Notes: a model not told the origin generated them from the sequence alone. Positions 25,699-34,928 are shown, counted from the stretch's first letter. The stretch is 64,000 nt of DNA from Burkholderia sp. HI2500 (GCF_002223055.1 NZ_NKFL01000006.1:1550001-1614000); one strand, 5' to 3'. Numbers and translations are program-made.

Positions 25699-26462
25699 CA
25701 GCCGACAAACTGGCGATCCTGATCGCGGTGATCGGCGCCGGCAGCTATTTCCAGACCGTCACCGGGTTCGGGCTCGGGATGATCGTGATGGGCGCGACGA
25801 GCGGCTTCGGGCTCGCGCCGCTTGCCACCGTCGCCACGCTGATGAGCGTCGTGTCGCTCGCGAACGGCGCGACCGCACTGCCCGGCCGGCTGCATCACAT
25901 CGACTGGCGCGCGGTCGGCGCGGCGACGCTCGGCATCCTGCCGTCGGTCGTCGCGGGCGTGCTGCTGCTCGAATGCCTGAGCCGATCGGCGGCTGACCTG
26001 CTGCAACTGATCCTCGGCGCGGTCGTGCTGTACGGCGGCCTGAGCGCGGCGCTGCGCCCGACGCCGCTCACCGAGCGCTCGGACAACCGCAGCTTCTTCG
26101 TCAGCGGCCTGTTCGGCGGCTTGCTGAGCGGGATGTTCGGCGTGTCGGGGCCGCCGCTGATCTTCCAGTTCTACCGGCAGCCGCTGACGCTCGTGCAGAT
26201 CCGCTGCGCGCTGATCGTGCTGTTCACGACGACCTCGGCCACGCGCGTGCTGTACAGCGCATGCGAAGGCCAGCTCGATCGCGACATCTGGCTGCTGGCC
26301 GCGATCGCGACGCCGGTCGTGATGCTGACGACGGTGGCCGCCCGCCAGTACCCGCCGCCGCTGTCGCCGGTCGCGCTGCGCCGGCTTGCGTTCGGCGTGC
26401 TGATGGCGATCGGTATCGGGCTGATCGCGACGTCGCTGCCGCCGCTGCTGCATCGCGCTTGA
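25695..26462 (+). CDS. tauE: TauE/SafE-family sulfite exporter
   Basis: This 255-residue inner-membrane protein has about 8 predicted membrane segments in two repeats, with the TauE/SafE motif GFGLGMIVMG in the first and SGLFGGLLSGMFGVSGPPLIFQFY in the second. The family exports sulfite or related small anions released by sulfonate desulfonation. It overlaps pta by 4 bp and is the last gene of the xsc-pta-tauE operon, so sulfite export is a strong contextual inference. A sulfite dehydrogenase locus lies 5 kb away, so the cell may both export and oxidise sulfite. Confidence 0.88.
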   Translation: MTADKLAILIAVIGAGSYFQTVTGFGLGMIVMGATSGFGLAPLATVATLMSVVSLANGATALPGRLHHIDWRAVGAATLGILPSVVAGVLLLECLSRSAADLLQLILGAVVLYGGLSAALRPTPLTERSDNRSFFVSGLFGGLLSGMFGVSGPPLIFQFYRQPLTLVQIRCALIVLFTTTSATRVLYSACEGQLDRDIWLLAAIATPVVMLTTVAARQYPPPLSPVALRRLAFGVLMAIGIGLIATSLPPLLHRA

Positions 26463-26517
26463 TGTCGCGCGGCACGCGCCGCGTCGAACCGCCTTGTTCC
26501 CGGCGATCGATTCGGAC

Positions 26518-26535
26518 TCGACGCATCCGCGTCGA
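26518..26535. terminator. Small hairpin between convergent tauE and cobT
   Basis: TCGACGC and GCGTCGA form a 7-bp stem around ATCC in the gap between the two convergent genes. It could act as a weak terminator on either strand; there is no T-run. Confidence 0.35.
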
Positions 26536-26550
26536 ATGCGGTCACCCGCG

Positions 26551-28272
26551 TCACCGCCGCGCGCCGATCCATCCGGCGATTTCAACGAGCCGCTTCATGT
26601 CGGGCGCCGACGCAAGATCGATCGCCAGCCGGTGCCGGTAATACGGGCCGAGATCGAGCCCGACACCCAACCCGAGCACTTCGACGCGGCCCGCCGACTC
26701 CTGGCGCGCAACCACCTGCTTCAGGTGGTTATCGAGGTAGAACGGATCGTTCGCGAGCGCCGTCGCGCCGTCCATCGGGCTGCCGTCGGAGATCACAACA
26801 AGGATCTTGCGCGCCTCCGGCCGCGCCGCGAGCCGCGCGCACGCCCATTCGACCGCTTCGCCGTCCACACCTTCGCGGAACAGATCAGCCTTGAACAGCG
26901 CGGCAATGCCCGTGCGCGCATGCCGCCAGCGGGTATCCGCGTCCTTGAACACCAGGTGGCCGGTTTCGTTGAGCCGGCCCGGATGGCGCGGCTTGCCGCG
27001 CGCGAGCCAGTCCTGCCGCGCACGGCCGCCGTTCCAGGCGAGCGTCGTGAAGCCGAGCACTTCGGTTGCGAGACCGGCGGCGTCGCCCGCGCGGGCCAGC
27101 GTGTCGACCATCAGCGCGACGCCGTCGATCCACGTCTTCATCGACCCCGAGCAGTCGATCAGGAACGCGAGCGCGCAGTCGGCATGCGGCCGCACGCGTT
27201 CGAGCCGGAACAACCGCCGTTCGGCCGGCGAGCTGACGAGTTGCGCGAGCCGGCGGCCGTCGAGGCGGCCATGCTCCTCGCCGAACGACCAGCCGTCGGC
27301 TTGCGGCACGACGAGCGCCGCGCGCAGCACACGCGCGAGCCGCGTGACGTTGATCCGCTGCGCGGCGACCTGGGCGTCGAGCCGGTCGCGATACTCGCGC
27401 AGCAGTGCCGCGCGGATCTGCGCGGCCGGTCGAAGCTCGCGATCGTAGCGCGTCGTGTATGCACGGTAGACGGCGTCGCCGCCTTGCAGCACGACGCTGT
27501 CGCCCGTCTCCACGAGTGCCGGCATATCGATGCCCGTCTCGTCGAAATCGACCCAGAGCGAGAAATTCGTCAGTGCATCGTCCTGCTCGCGTGCGTCTTC
27601 CGTCTCCGTTTCCACGACGGCTGCACGCGCATCGCGGATCATCGCCGCAATGCACTTCGCGAGCGCGAGTGCATGTTCCGCAAAGGCGCGCTGATCGTGC
27701 CGGCACCGCTTGAGCCCGGCAAGCTGCACGCCGATCTCGGGCACGATCGCCGCGCGCGATGCTTCGATCAGGTCTTCCGTCTCTTCGAGCACGGGCCAGC
27801 CCGTCAGCCGCGACCATGCGATCTGCGCGACCGTGTACACGAGAATCCCGACATGCGTATCGGCCTGCCCCGACCGGTGAAACGCGCGTGACCAGGTCTC
27901 GAAGCGATGACGCAGGTTCTGCACGACACCGCGCATGGCAGGCGGCGCGAGCGACTCGCAGCGCAGTTGCTCGAGCATCTCGAACAGCACGCGTTCGACC
28001 GGATCGTCTCCGGACAGCGCGCGATGCAGGTCCGCATCGGAATGCAGGATACGCAGCGCGGCACCGTCGGCCGCGCCGCGCCATGACGCGAGATCGTCGT
28101 CGGCGGCCTGCGCGCGCAGGTGCGGCGCATGGATCGGCAACGGCCGCGAGTCGCGGCACACGCGGCCCGCCCGGTAATGCAGCGCCGCGTCACGCGTCAG
28201 CGCGCGTACCGTCGACGCACCCAGCGCTTCGCGCGCCGACGCGCGGCGCGCGGCGTCGCGATCGGCGCTCAC
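26551..28272 (-). CDS. cobT: Cobaltochelatase CobT-like protein with VWA domain
   Basis: The 573-residue protein starts at GTG 28272, which overlaps the cobS stop codon by 4 bases (GTGA). This is better supported than a much longer upstream frame that is only the cobS shadow. The C-terminal half is a von Willebrand A domain with the metal-binding motif LIDCSGSMKTWIDG and ILVVISDGSPMDG. The N-terminal half matches CobT (VQNLRHRFETWSRAFHRSGQADTHVGILVYTVAQI). Only a short acidic stretch (ETETEDAREQDD) replaces the long acidic linker I associate with alphaproteobacterial CobT. With CobS it forms the ATP-driven ring that powers CobN for cobalt insertion in aerobic B12 synthesis. CobN is not in the window. 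Confidence 0.82.
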   Translation of the reverse strand: MSADRDAARRASAREALGASTVRALTRDAALHYRAGRVCRDSRPLPIHAPHLRAQAADDDLASWRGAADGAALRILHSDADLHRALSGDDPVERVLFEMLEQLRCESLAPPAMRGVVQNLRHRFETWSRAFHRSGQADTHVGILVYTVAQIAWSRLTGWPVLEETEDLIEASRAAIVPEIGVQLAGLKRCRHDQRAFAEHALALAKCIAAMIRDARAAVVETETEDAREQDDALTNFSLWVDFDETGIDMPALVETGDSVVLQGGDAVYRAYTTRYDRELRPAAQIRAALLREYRDRLDAQVAAQRINVTRLARVLRAALVVPQADGWSFGEEHGRLDGRRLAQLVSSPAERRLFRLERVRPHADCALAFLIDCSGSMKTWIDGVALMVDTLARAGDAAGLATEVLGFTTLAWNGGRARQDWLARGKPRHPGRLNETGHLVFKDADTRWRHARTGIAALFKADLFREGVDGEAVEWACARLAARPEARKILVVISDGSPMDGATALANDPFYLDNHLKQVVARQESAGRVEVLGLGVGLDLGPYYRHRLAIDLASAPDMKRLVEIAGWIGARR

Positions 28273-29258
28273 CGCCCCGCCCCCGGCTCGCCGCCGCCGG
28301 CCCGCGACGCAACCGCCAGCTCCTCGCCGAAACAGCGCTGGTAATACTCGGCGACGACCGGCCGCTCCGCGTCGTCGCACTTGTTCAGGAACGTGAGCCG
28401 GAACGCGAGCGCCGGATCGCGGAAGATCTGGCAGTTCTCGGCCCAGTTGATCACCGTGCGCGGCGACATCAGCGTCGACAGGTCGCCGGTCGCGAAGCCG
28501 TTGCGCGTCAGCTCCGCGAGGCTCACCATCGATTCGAGCAGCGGGCGGCCGGCTTCGTCCGCGAGTTCCGGCACGCGCGCCCGCACGATGCCGATCTCCT
28601 CGTCGCGCGGCAGGTAGTCGAGCGTCGCGACCACGTTCCAGCGGTCCATCTGCGCGTGGTTGAGCATCTGCGTGCCGTGGTAAAGCCCGTTCAGGTTGCC
28701 GAGCCCGACCGTGTTCGCGGTCGCGAACAGCCGGAACGACGGATGCGGGTGAATCACGCGGTTCTGGTCGAGCAGCGTGAACTTGCCGTCGCGCTCCAGA
28801 ATCCGCTGGATCACGAACATCACGTCGGGCCGCCCCGCGTCGTATTCGTCGAAAATCAGCGCGACCGGGCGCTGCAATGCCCACGGCACGATTCCTTCCT
28901 GGAATTCGGTCACCTGCACGTCGTCGCGCACGACGATCGCATCCTTGCCGACGAGGTCGAGCCGGCTGATGTGGCCGTCGAGGTTCACGCGCACGCACGG
29001 CCAGTTCAGCCGTGCCGCGACCTGTTCGATATGCGTCGACTTGCCGGTGCCGTGCATCCCCTGCACGAGCACGCGGCGGTTGCGTGCGAAGCCCGCGAGG
29101 ATCGCGAGCGTGACGTCCGGGTTGAAACGGTATGCATCGTCGATATCGGGTACGTGATCGTCGCGCGTGCTGAACGCGGGCACCATCAGGTCCGAATCGA
29201 ACCCGAACCGTTCGCGGACCGACACCATGCAGTCCGGCTTGTTCGCCACCCCATCCAT
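28269..29258 (-). CDS. cobS: Cobaltochelatase AAA+ ATPase subunit CobS
   Basis: The 329-residue MoxR-like AAA+ protein starts at the ATG at 29258 (MDGVANKPDCMVSVRERFG). Walker A is GMHGTGKST and Walker B is ALIFDEYDAG. The blocks DVMFVIQRILERDGKFTLLDQNRVIHPHPSF and FATANTVGLGNLNGLYHGTQ are diagnostic of CobS. Sensor residues follow in MDRWNVVATLDYLP. It hydrolyses ATP for cobalt chelation with CobT and CobN. It is coupled to cobT by a 4-bp overlap and is divergent from the IclR gene across 187 bp that contain a perfect palindrome. Confidence 0.88.
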   Translation of the reverse strand: MDGVANKPDCMVSVRERFGFDSDLMVPAFSTRDDHVPDIDDAYRFNPDVTLAILAGFARNRRVLVQGMHGTGKSTHIEQVAARLNWPCVRVNLDGHISRLDLVGKDAIVVRDDVQVTEFQEGIVPWALQRPVALIFDEYDAGRPDVMFVIQRILERDGKFTLLDQNRVIHPHPSFRLFATANTVGLGNLNGLYHGTQMLNHAQMDRWNVVATLDYLPRDEEIGIVRARVPELADEAGRPLLESMVSLAELTRNGFATGDLSTLMSPRTVINWAENCQIFRDPALAFRLTFLNKCDDAERPVVAEYYQRCFGEELAVASRAGGGEPGAGR

Positions 29259-29335
29259 TGCGTTGCGCTCCTGTCGTTGCTGTCGTTGCTGGCCGCGCGG
29301 GCATCGATCTTCGCGCCCGCGCCGGTCGCGTTTAT

Positions 29336-29350
29336 GGAACGATTCGTTCC
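29336..29350. promoter_or_regulatory. GGAACG-ATT-CGTTCC palindrome, candidate IclR operator
   Basis: A perfect 15-bp palindrome lies between cobS and the divergent IclR gene. The outer GGAAC-N5-GTTCC, with flanking T and GT, is the same as at the xsc promoter (22676-22690). The most likely binder is the adjacent IclR protein. Confidence 0.5.
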
Positions 29351-29445
29351 GTCGCTGAAAATGCGTGCCGGGTTGCCGCGCCCACCGCCCCACGCGGCCG
29401 GCCTGCCGGGCCGTTCGGTACAATGGCCGCCATCCAGTTTCCGGA

Positions 29446-30207
29446 ATGCCTGCCATGCTGCCCGCGGATACGCCCACGCTGCGCGCCTTCGCGCTGCTCG
29501 AACATCTCGTCCAGGCCGGCGACGCCGTGTCGCTCGCCGATCTCGTGCGTGAAGTCGATATCCCGAAGGCGTCGCTGCACCGGATGCTCGCGTCGCTCGA
29601 AGCCGGCGGCCTCGTGATCCGCGAGCCGGGTCGCAAGAACGCGTATGCGATCGGCCCGCGCCTCGCGCGGCTCGGCACCGGCGTGATGCTGCATGCGGGC
29701 GCGCGCCGGCTGCGCCACGCGATCCTCGAACGGCTCGTCGCCGATCTCGGCGAAACCTGCAACCTCACCGCGCTGCACGACACGGAAGTCGTCTATCTCG
29801 ACCGCGTCGAAGCCGACTGGCCGCTGCGGCTCGACCTGAAGCCCGGCTCGCGCGTGCCCGCGCATTGCAGCGCCAGCGGCAAGCTGCTGCTGGCGCTGCT
29901 GCCGCGCGACGAACGCGCCGCGCTGGTGCGCGCACTGGCGCTGCCGCGCTACACGCCGAACACGATCTCGGACCCCGAGCTGCTCGAGGCCGAACTCGAC
30001 CGCACCGCGCACAAGGGCGTCGCGATCGACAACGAGGAATTCGTCGCGGGCATCGTGTGCATCGCGGCACCGATCGTCGGCGCCGACGGCGCGTGCATCG
30101 CCGCCGTCGCCGTGCATGCACCCGTGTCGCGCGCACCGCTGTCGCAACTGCTCGATCACGTGCCGCGTTTGCAGGAAGCGGCCCGCGCGCTCGCGGACAC
30201 GTTCTAG
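29446..30207 (+). CDS. IclR-family regulator, probable regulator of xsc
   Basis: The 253-residue protein starts at the ATG at 29446 (or 29455). The N-terminal winged helix reads VSLADLVREVDIPKASLHRMLASLEAGGLV, followed by the IclR effector domain with LGETCNLTALHDTEVVYLDRVE and HCSASGKLLLALL, then GVAIDNEEFVAGIVCIAAPI. It is clearly paralogous to the second IclR protein at 41987. Its own promoter region and the xsc promoter share a GGAAC-N5-GTTCC palindrome, so I infer it controls xsc-pta-tauE, probably responding to a sulfonate intermediate. The DNA link is sequence-based, while the effector is a guess. Confidence 0.88.
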   Translation: MPAMLPADTPTLRAFALLEHLVQAGDAVSLADLVREVDIPKASLHRMLASLEAGGLVIREPGRKNAYAIGPRLARLGTGVMLHAGARRLRHAILERLVADLGETCNLTALHDTEVVYLDRVEADWPLRLDLKPGSRVPAHCSASGKLLLALLPRDERAALVRALALPRYTPNTISDPELLEAELDRTAHKGVAIDNEEFVAGIVCIAAPIVGADGACIAAVAVHAPVSRAPLSQLLDHVPRLQEAARALADTF

Positions 30208-30239
30208 TTCCCGCACGGCGTGGCGGCGCACGCGCAACG

Positions 30240-31187
30240 TCATGACGCGCGCTGGTAGTAGAGGTTCTGCGGATGCCGCGCATCCGCGAAGAAGAACCAG
30301 CGTTCCGCGACCAGCCCCGCATACTGGATCACGAACGCCGCGCCAAGCGCGACGGCGGCCGCGACCGACGTCGGCGCGAGCGCGCCCGCGCCGGTCAGCA
30401 CGAACGGCACCGCGAATGCGCCGATCAGGAAGCCGGCCTTCACCGCGCGCAGCGTGCCGTTGCCCTGCCCGTGAAAGAATTCCCGCGTATTGAACGCGCT
30501 GGCCGTGAAGCCGCGCGATTTCTGCTCGACCTTGTCGCTGCGGATCCCGGTCGCGCTCTGCACGGTCGACTTCGGCCGCAGCCGCGCATTGCGTGCGAGC
30601 GACGCGAGCCGCGCCACGCCGCCCGCGAGCGTCAGCACGCAGGCAGCCACCGCAAGCCGGCCGACCAGCGCCGGCGCGAGCCACGCGGCGCACGCCGTCG
30701 CCAGCGTGCAGCCGGACGCGCAGCCGAGCAGCACGAAGTTCACGAGCGTCAGCGGGCTTGCCCATTCCTGCAGGAAGCGCAGGCACGCGTAGATCATCGC
30801 GGTGCACACGAACAGCGCAACGCTCGCGAGCGCGCCCACCGCGCCGATCAGCAACGTGCCCGGCCAGCCGAACAGGTGCGCCGCGCCATATGCGAACGCA
30901 CACGCGAGAAACACCGGCAGCGCGATGCATTCGCGTGACAGCCACGACGTGCGCCACATCGCGATCGCACGCCACGCGCGTTCGGGGTGGCCGAGATGGA
31001 AGAACGACGCCAGCAGGCCGAGTGCGCCGAGCGAGACCGACAGCGCGGCGCCGGTCACGTAGAACGACGCGGCAATATCGACGCCTGCCGCGCGCGCCAG
31101 TGCCTCGACGATCACGAGCGTCAGCAACAGACCCTGTGCGGCACCGCACAGGGTGGTAAGGAAAACGACCGAAAAGGCTGGGCGCAT
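30240..31187 (-). CDS. soeC: DmsC/SoeC-type membrane anchor of a molybdoenzyme
   Basis: The 315-residue polytopic protein has about 8-9 predicted membrane helices and DmsC-family features: SFFHLGHPERAWRAIAMWRTSWLSREC, FLQEWASPLTLVNFVLLG, and FFHGQGNGTLRAVKAGFLIG. Such subunits anchor a cytoplasmic or periplasmic molybdoenzyme pair to the inner membrane and exchange electrons with quinone. It is the last gene of a three-gene run (catalytic, iron-sulfur, membrane subunits) on this strand, 41 bp after the iron-sulfur gene. Context with xsc and tauE favours a sulfite dehydrogenase anchor. Confidence 0.75.
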   Translation of the reverse strand: MRPAFSVVFLTTLCGAAQGLLLTLVIVEALARAAGVDIAASFYVTGAALSVSLGALGLLASFFHLGHPERAWRAIAMWRTSWLSRECIALPVFLACAFAYGAAHLFGWPGTLLIGAVGALASVALFVCTAMIYACLRFLQEWASPLTLVNFVLLGCASGCTLATACAAWLAPALVGRLAVAACVLTLAGGVARLASLARNARLRPKSTVQSATGIRSDKVEQKSRGFTASAFNTREFFHGQGNGTLRAVKAGFLIGAFAVPFVLTGAGALAPTSVAAAVALGAAFVIQYAGLVAERWFFFADARHPQNLYYQRAS

Positions 31188-31228
31188 GGGGACTCCGTTT
31201 TTTCGACTATGAGTAAGGGACTGCGCGC

Positions 31229-31975
31229 TCAGCGCTGTGTCGCGAGCGACACGAGATCGATGTCGCCACGTGCCGCGCGAGCTTCGAACGACGCGTCTTC
31301 GTCGCTCCCGTTCGACGTACTGCCGCATCCGCCGCTGCTCCCGCAACCGCACGACGATTCGGTCTTCACGCGCGGCAGGTAATGGTTCGACGGACGCGTG
31401 TCCCATTCGGGCATCAGCTGATAGCCGCCGCGTTCGCGGATCGCGCGCGACACCTCCGACTCCGGATCGTGCACGTCGCCGAACAGCCGCGCCGAAGTCG
31501 GGCACGCGAGCACACAGGCCGGCTTCCGGTCACGCTCGGGCAGCGCCGGGTTGTCGATGCGGTCCGCGCACAGCGTGCACTTCGTCATCTCCTTGCGGCC
31601 TTCGTCGAGCTCGCGCGCGCCGTACGGGCACGCCCACGCGCAGTACTTGCAGCCGATGCACTTGTCGTAGTCGACCAGCACGATCCCGTCCGACTTGCGC
31701 TTGTAGCTCGCGCCGGTCGGGCATACCGGCACGCACGGCGGATCCTCGCAGTGCAGGCACGACTTCGGGAAATGGATCGTGTCGGTCATCGGGAACACGC
31801 CCGCTTCGTACGTCTGCACGCGGTTGAAGAACGTGCCGGACGGATCGTCGTCGTACGGGCGCATATCGGCGAGACTGCCGGCTTCGCCCGACGTGTTCCA
31901 TTCCTTGCAGCTCGTCACGCAGGCATGGCAGCCGACGCACACGTTCAGGTCGATGACGAGGGCCATCTGGGTCAT
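31229..31975 (-). CDS. soeB: Four-cluster ferredoxin subunit (SoeB/DmsB type)
   Basis: The 248-residue protein starts at the ATG at 31975 after AAGGAGCA. Four cysteine sets for [4Fe-4S] clusters are complete: CVGCHACVTSC from residue 13, CLHCEDPPCVPVC, CIGCKYCAWACPYG, and CTLCADR paired with CVLACPTSARLFG. It passes electrons from the molybdenum subunit to the membrane anchor. The C-terminus adds an odd Cys/Gly/Ser run (SSCGCGSSGGCGSTSNGS) not needed for the four clusters. The gene follows the catalytic subunit by 16 bp. Confidence 0.85.
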   Translation of the reverse strand: MTQMALVIDLNVCVGCHACVTSCKEWNTSGEAGSLADMRPYDDDPSGTFFNRVQTYEAGVFPMTDTIHFPKSCLHCEDPPCVPVCPTGASYKRKSDGIVLVDYDKCIGCKYCAWACPYGARELDEGRKEMTKCTLCADRIDNPALPERDRKPACVLACPTSARLFGDVHDPESEVSRAIRERGGYQLMPEWDTRPSNHYLPRVKTESSCGCGSSGGCGSTSNGSDEDASFEARAARGDIDLVSLATQR

Positions 31976-31991
31976 GGTGGTGCTCCTTCGA

Positions 31992-34928
31992 TCAGCGATC
32001 TTCAGACTTCGGGCCGGCGGACGCCGCGCGCCGCAGCCGCGCGGCGAATGCGCCGGTTCCCGCGAAATACGCCTGCACGCGCTGCAGCACGCGCGGCGTG
32101 CCCGGCAGCGCCGGCATCGGCGCGAACTGCGGCAAGGTCGTCGCCGCATCGGCTTCGGCCGGATAGATCCGCACCTGCACGTCGTACCAGCCGGCCTGCC
32201 CCGTGATCGGATCGGAGTTCGACATCCGCGCACCACCGCGCGCCGCATCCGGCAGCTCGTCGGTGATCACGTGGTTCAACAGGAAGCCGCGCTGCGACTC
32301 GCCCGCCTGCGGCCCGAGGTTCCACGCGCCGGCCGCCTTGCCGATCGCGTTCCAGGTCCATACGGTGCCGGGCTCGACCGCCTCGCTGTAGCGCGCGCGG
32401 CACCGCACCTTGCCCCATGGCGATTCGACGTAGATCCACGCGCCGTCTTCGATCTGCTGCGCGGCGGCCGTCACCGGGTTCACGAACAGGTGGTTCTCGC
32501 CATGGATCTGCCGTAACCACGCGTTCTGCGAATCCCACGAGTGATACATCGCCATCGGCCGCTGCGTGATCGCCGCGAGCGGATAGCGGCCCGCATCGGT
32601 CAGCCCGCTTTCGAGCGACCGATGCCAGAACGGCAGCGGATCGAAATAGCGCGCGATACGCTTGCGCAGATGGTCGGGCGGCTGGCGGCCCGACGTGCGA
32701 CCCTGCGCGGCGAGCCGGAATTTCTGCATCACGTCCGAGTAGAGCTGGATCACGATCGGCACGCCGAACTTGCGCATCCCGTTGTCGACCGCCCACTGCA
32801 TGTACGGGCCGTTGCAGTTGCGCATGTACTGCAGCGGCTCCGGCAGCCGGTGGTGGTACACGCAGTTGTTCTCCGCGTAGCGCTTCCACTGGTCGGGGTT
32901 CGGCTCGCCGACGACGGCCTTGTCGCCGTCCTTGCCGCGCCAGCCGATCAGGAAGCCGGTGCCGGAATCGGGCGCGGTCTGGAAATTGATGACGAAATCC
33001 GGATAGTCGCGAAACTTGCGTTGCCCGTCCGCGGTCGTGAAGGCCGGAAACTTCAGCCGGCTCGCGAGTTCGATCAGCACTTCCTGGAACGGCTTGCATT
33101 CGCCGGTCGGCGGCACGACCGGCACGCGCACCGAGTCGACCGGCCCGTCGAATTCGGAGATCGGCCGGTCGAGCACCGACATCACGTCGTGCCGCTCGAG
33201 GTAGGTCGTGTCGGGCAGGATCAGGTCGGCGAACGCCGTCATCTCCGACGCGAACGCATCGCACACGACGAGGAACGGGATCCGGTATTCGCCGTCGTCG
33301 CGCTTGTCGACCAGCATCTTGCGCACTTCCGTCGTATTCATCGACGAATTCCACGCCATGTTGGCCATGAAGATCAGCAGCGTGTCGATCGGATAGGGAT
33401 CGCCGCGCCACGCATTGGTGATCACCGAATGCATGAGCCCGTGCACCGCGAGCGGGTATTCCCACGAGAACGCCTTGTCGAGCCGCGCGGGCGTGCCGTC
33501 CGGATGGACGAACAGATCCTCGGGGCCCGCCGGCCAGCCGAGCGGGCCGGTGGCGAGCGGCGTGTTCGGCCTGATCTGCGCCGGGTCGTTCGGCGGTTTC
33601 GCCGACGGCGGCACCGCGCGCGGATACGGCGCCTTGTGCCGGAAGCCGCCCGGCCGGTCGATCGTGCCGAGCAGCGACATCAGCACGGCAAGCGCGCGGA
33701 TCGTCTGGAAGCCGTTCGAATGCGCGGCGAGCCCGCGCATCGCATGGAACGCGATCGGCACGCCCTTCACCGAATCGTGTTCCTTGCCCCATGAATCCGT
33801 CCAGCGCACCGGCAGCGCGATCGCGTGGTCGCGCGCGACCGTCTCCATCTCGCGCGCCAGGCGGCGGATCGTGTCGGCCGCGATGCCGGTGATGTCGGCC
33901 GCCCATTCGGGCGTGCATTCGGCCACCTGCTCACGCAGCAGCGTGAACGACGGCGCGACGGGCGTGCCGTCGTCGAGCGTATAGCGGCCGTCGAGTGCAG
34001 GCTCGGCGCCTTCCGTGTGATGCAGCACCGCGCGGTTCGTCTTCGTGTCCCACCACATCCGGTTCTGCGGATACAGCGCGTTGACCTCCGGCGCGCCGGC
34101 GTCGCGCACGAACAGCCCGAACGTGTCGGCGCCGTCGCGCTGGTCGATCAGCTCCGCCGCGTTCGTGAAGCGCGACACGAATTCGAGGTCGAACGCGTCG
34201 CGCGCGATCAGCTCGTGCATCAGCGCCATGAACAGCGCGCCATCGGTGCCGGGGCGAATCGGAATCCATTCGTCGGCGATCGCCGCGTAGCCGGTGCGCA
34301 CCGGATTGATCGCGATGAAGCGGCCGCCCGCCCGCTTGAACTTGCCGAGCGCGATCTTCAGCGGATTCGAATGGTGGTCCTCCGCGGTGCCGATCATGAA
34401 GAACAGCTTCGCGTTGTCGAGATCAGGCCCGCCGAATTCCCAGAACGAGCCGCCGATCGTATAGATCATCCCGGCCGCCATGTTCGCCGAGCAGAATCCG
34501 CCATGCGCCGCATAGTTCGGCGTACCGAACTGTTTCGCGAACAGGCCGGTGAGCGCCTGCATCTGGTCGCGGCCGGTGAACAGCGCAAAGCGCTTCGGGT
34601 CGGTGGCGCGCAGGTGCGCGAGACGCTTTTCGAGCACGTCGAACGCGACCTCCCACGACACCGGCTCGAACTGCGCGTCGCCGCGCTCGGCGCCCGGCTT
34701 GCGCATCAGCGGCTGCGTGAGCCGCGCGGGCGAATACTGCTTCATGATTCCGGACGAACCTTTCGCGCAGATGACGCCCTGGTTCAGCGGATGCGCGGGA
34801 TTGCCGTCGATATAGCGCACCTCGCCGTCGCGCAGGTGCACGCGGATGCCGCAGCGGCACGCGCACATGTAGCACGTCGTCGTCTTGATCTCGGCCTGCT
34901 CGTCCCGCTCGCGTGCCCGATGTTCCAT
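31992..34928 (-). CDS. soeA: Molybdopterin oxidoreductase catalytic subunit, probable sulfite dehydrogenase SoeA
   Basis: The 978-residue protein starts at the ATG at 34928 (MEHRARERDEQ), with no Tat or Sec signal, so it is cytoplasmic. The N-terminal [4Fe-4S] ligands are Cys19, Cys22, Cys26 and Cys54 (C-x2-C-x3-C-x27-C in TTTCYMCACRC...GVICAKGSSG). AHGGFCSANMAAGM holds Cys146, the likely Mo ligand. The rest matches the DMSO-reductase superfamily. Lack of a signal peptide argues against periplasmic DMSO or polysulfide reductase and agrees with cytoplasmic SoeABC sulfite dehydrogenase, which fits the nearby sulfite-releasing Xsc. Formate dehydrogenase or another DMSO-family enzyme remains possible. 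Confidence 0.7.
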   Translation of the reverse strand: MEHRARERDEQAEIKTTTCYMCACRCGIRVHLRDGEVRYIDGNPAHPLNQGVICAKGSSGIMKQYSPARLTQPLMRKPGAERGDAQFEPVSWEVAFDVLEKRLAHLRATDPKRFALFTGRDQMQALTGLFAKQFGTPNYAAHGGFCSANMAAGMIYTIGGSFWEFGGPDLDNAKLFFMIGTAEDHHSNPLKIALGKFKRAGGRFIAINPVRTGYAAIADEWIPIRPGTDGALFMALMHELIARDAFDLEFVSRFTNAAELIDQRDGADTFGLFVRDAGAPEVNALYPQNRMWWDTKTNRAVLHHTEGAEPALDGRYTLDDGTPVAPSFTLLREQVAECTPEWAADITGIAADTIRRLAREMETVARDHAIALPVRWTDSWGKEHDSVKGVPIAFHAMRGLAAHSNGFQTIRALAVLMSLLGTIDRPGGFRHKAPYPRAVPPSAKPPNDPAQIRPNTPLATGPLGWPAGPEDLFVHPDGTPARLDKAFSWEYPLAVHGLMHSVITNAWRGDPYPIDTLLIFMANMAWNSSMNTTEVRKMLVDKRDDGEYRIPFLVVCDAFASEMTAFADLILPDTTYLERHDVMSVLDRPISEFDGPVDSVRVPVVPPTGECKPFQEVLIELASRLKFPAFTTADGQRKFRDYPDFVINFQTAPDSGTGFLIGWRGKDGDKAVVGEPNPDQWKRYAENNCVYHHRLPEPLQYMRNCNGPYMQWAVDNGMRKFGVPIVIQLYSDVMQKFRLAAQGRTSGRQPPDHLRKRIARYFDPLPFWHRSLESGLTDAGRYPLAAITQRPMAMYHSWDSQNAWLRQIHGENHLFVNPVTAAAQQIEDGAWIYVESPWGKVRCRARYSEAVEPGTVWTWNAIGKAAGAWNLGPQAGESQRGFLLNHVITDELPDAARGGARMSNSDPITGQAGWYDVQVRIYPAEADAATTLPQFAPMPALPGTPRVLQRVQAYFAGTGAFAARLRRAASAGPKSEDR

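Noticed and set aside
26551..29304. 917-residue version of CobT
   Set aside because: The first 340 residues are cobS read out of frame; GTG at 28272 with the 4-bp GTGA overlap gives a normal CobT.
30240..34928. soeABC-like genes as formate dehydrogenase or DMSO reductase
   Set aside because: Not excluded, but the lack of a Tat signal on the catalytic subunit and the sulfite-producing neighbours make sulfite dehydrogenase the better fit.
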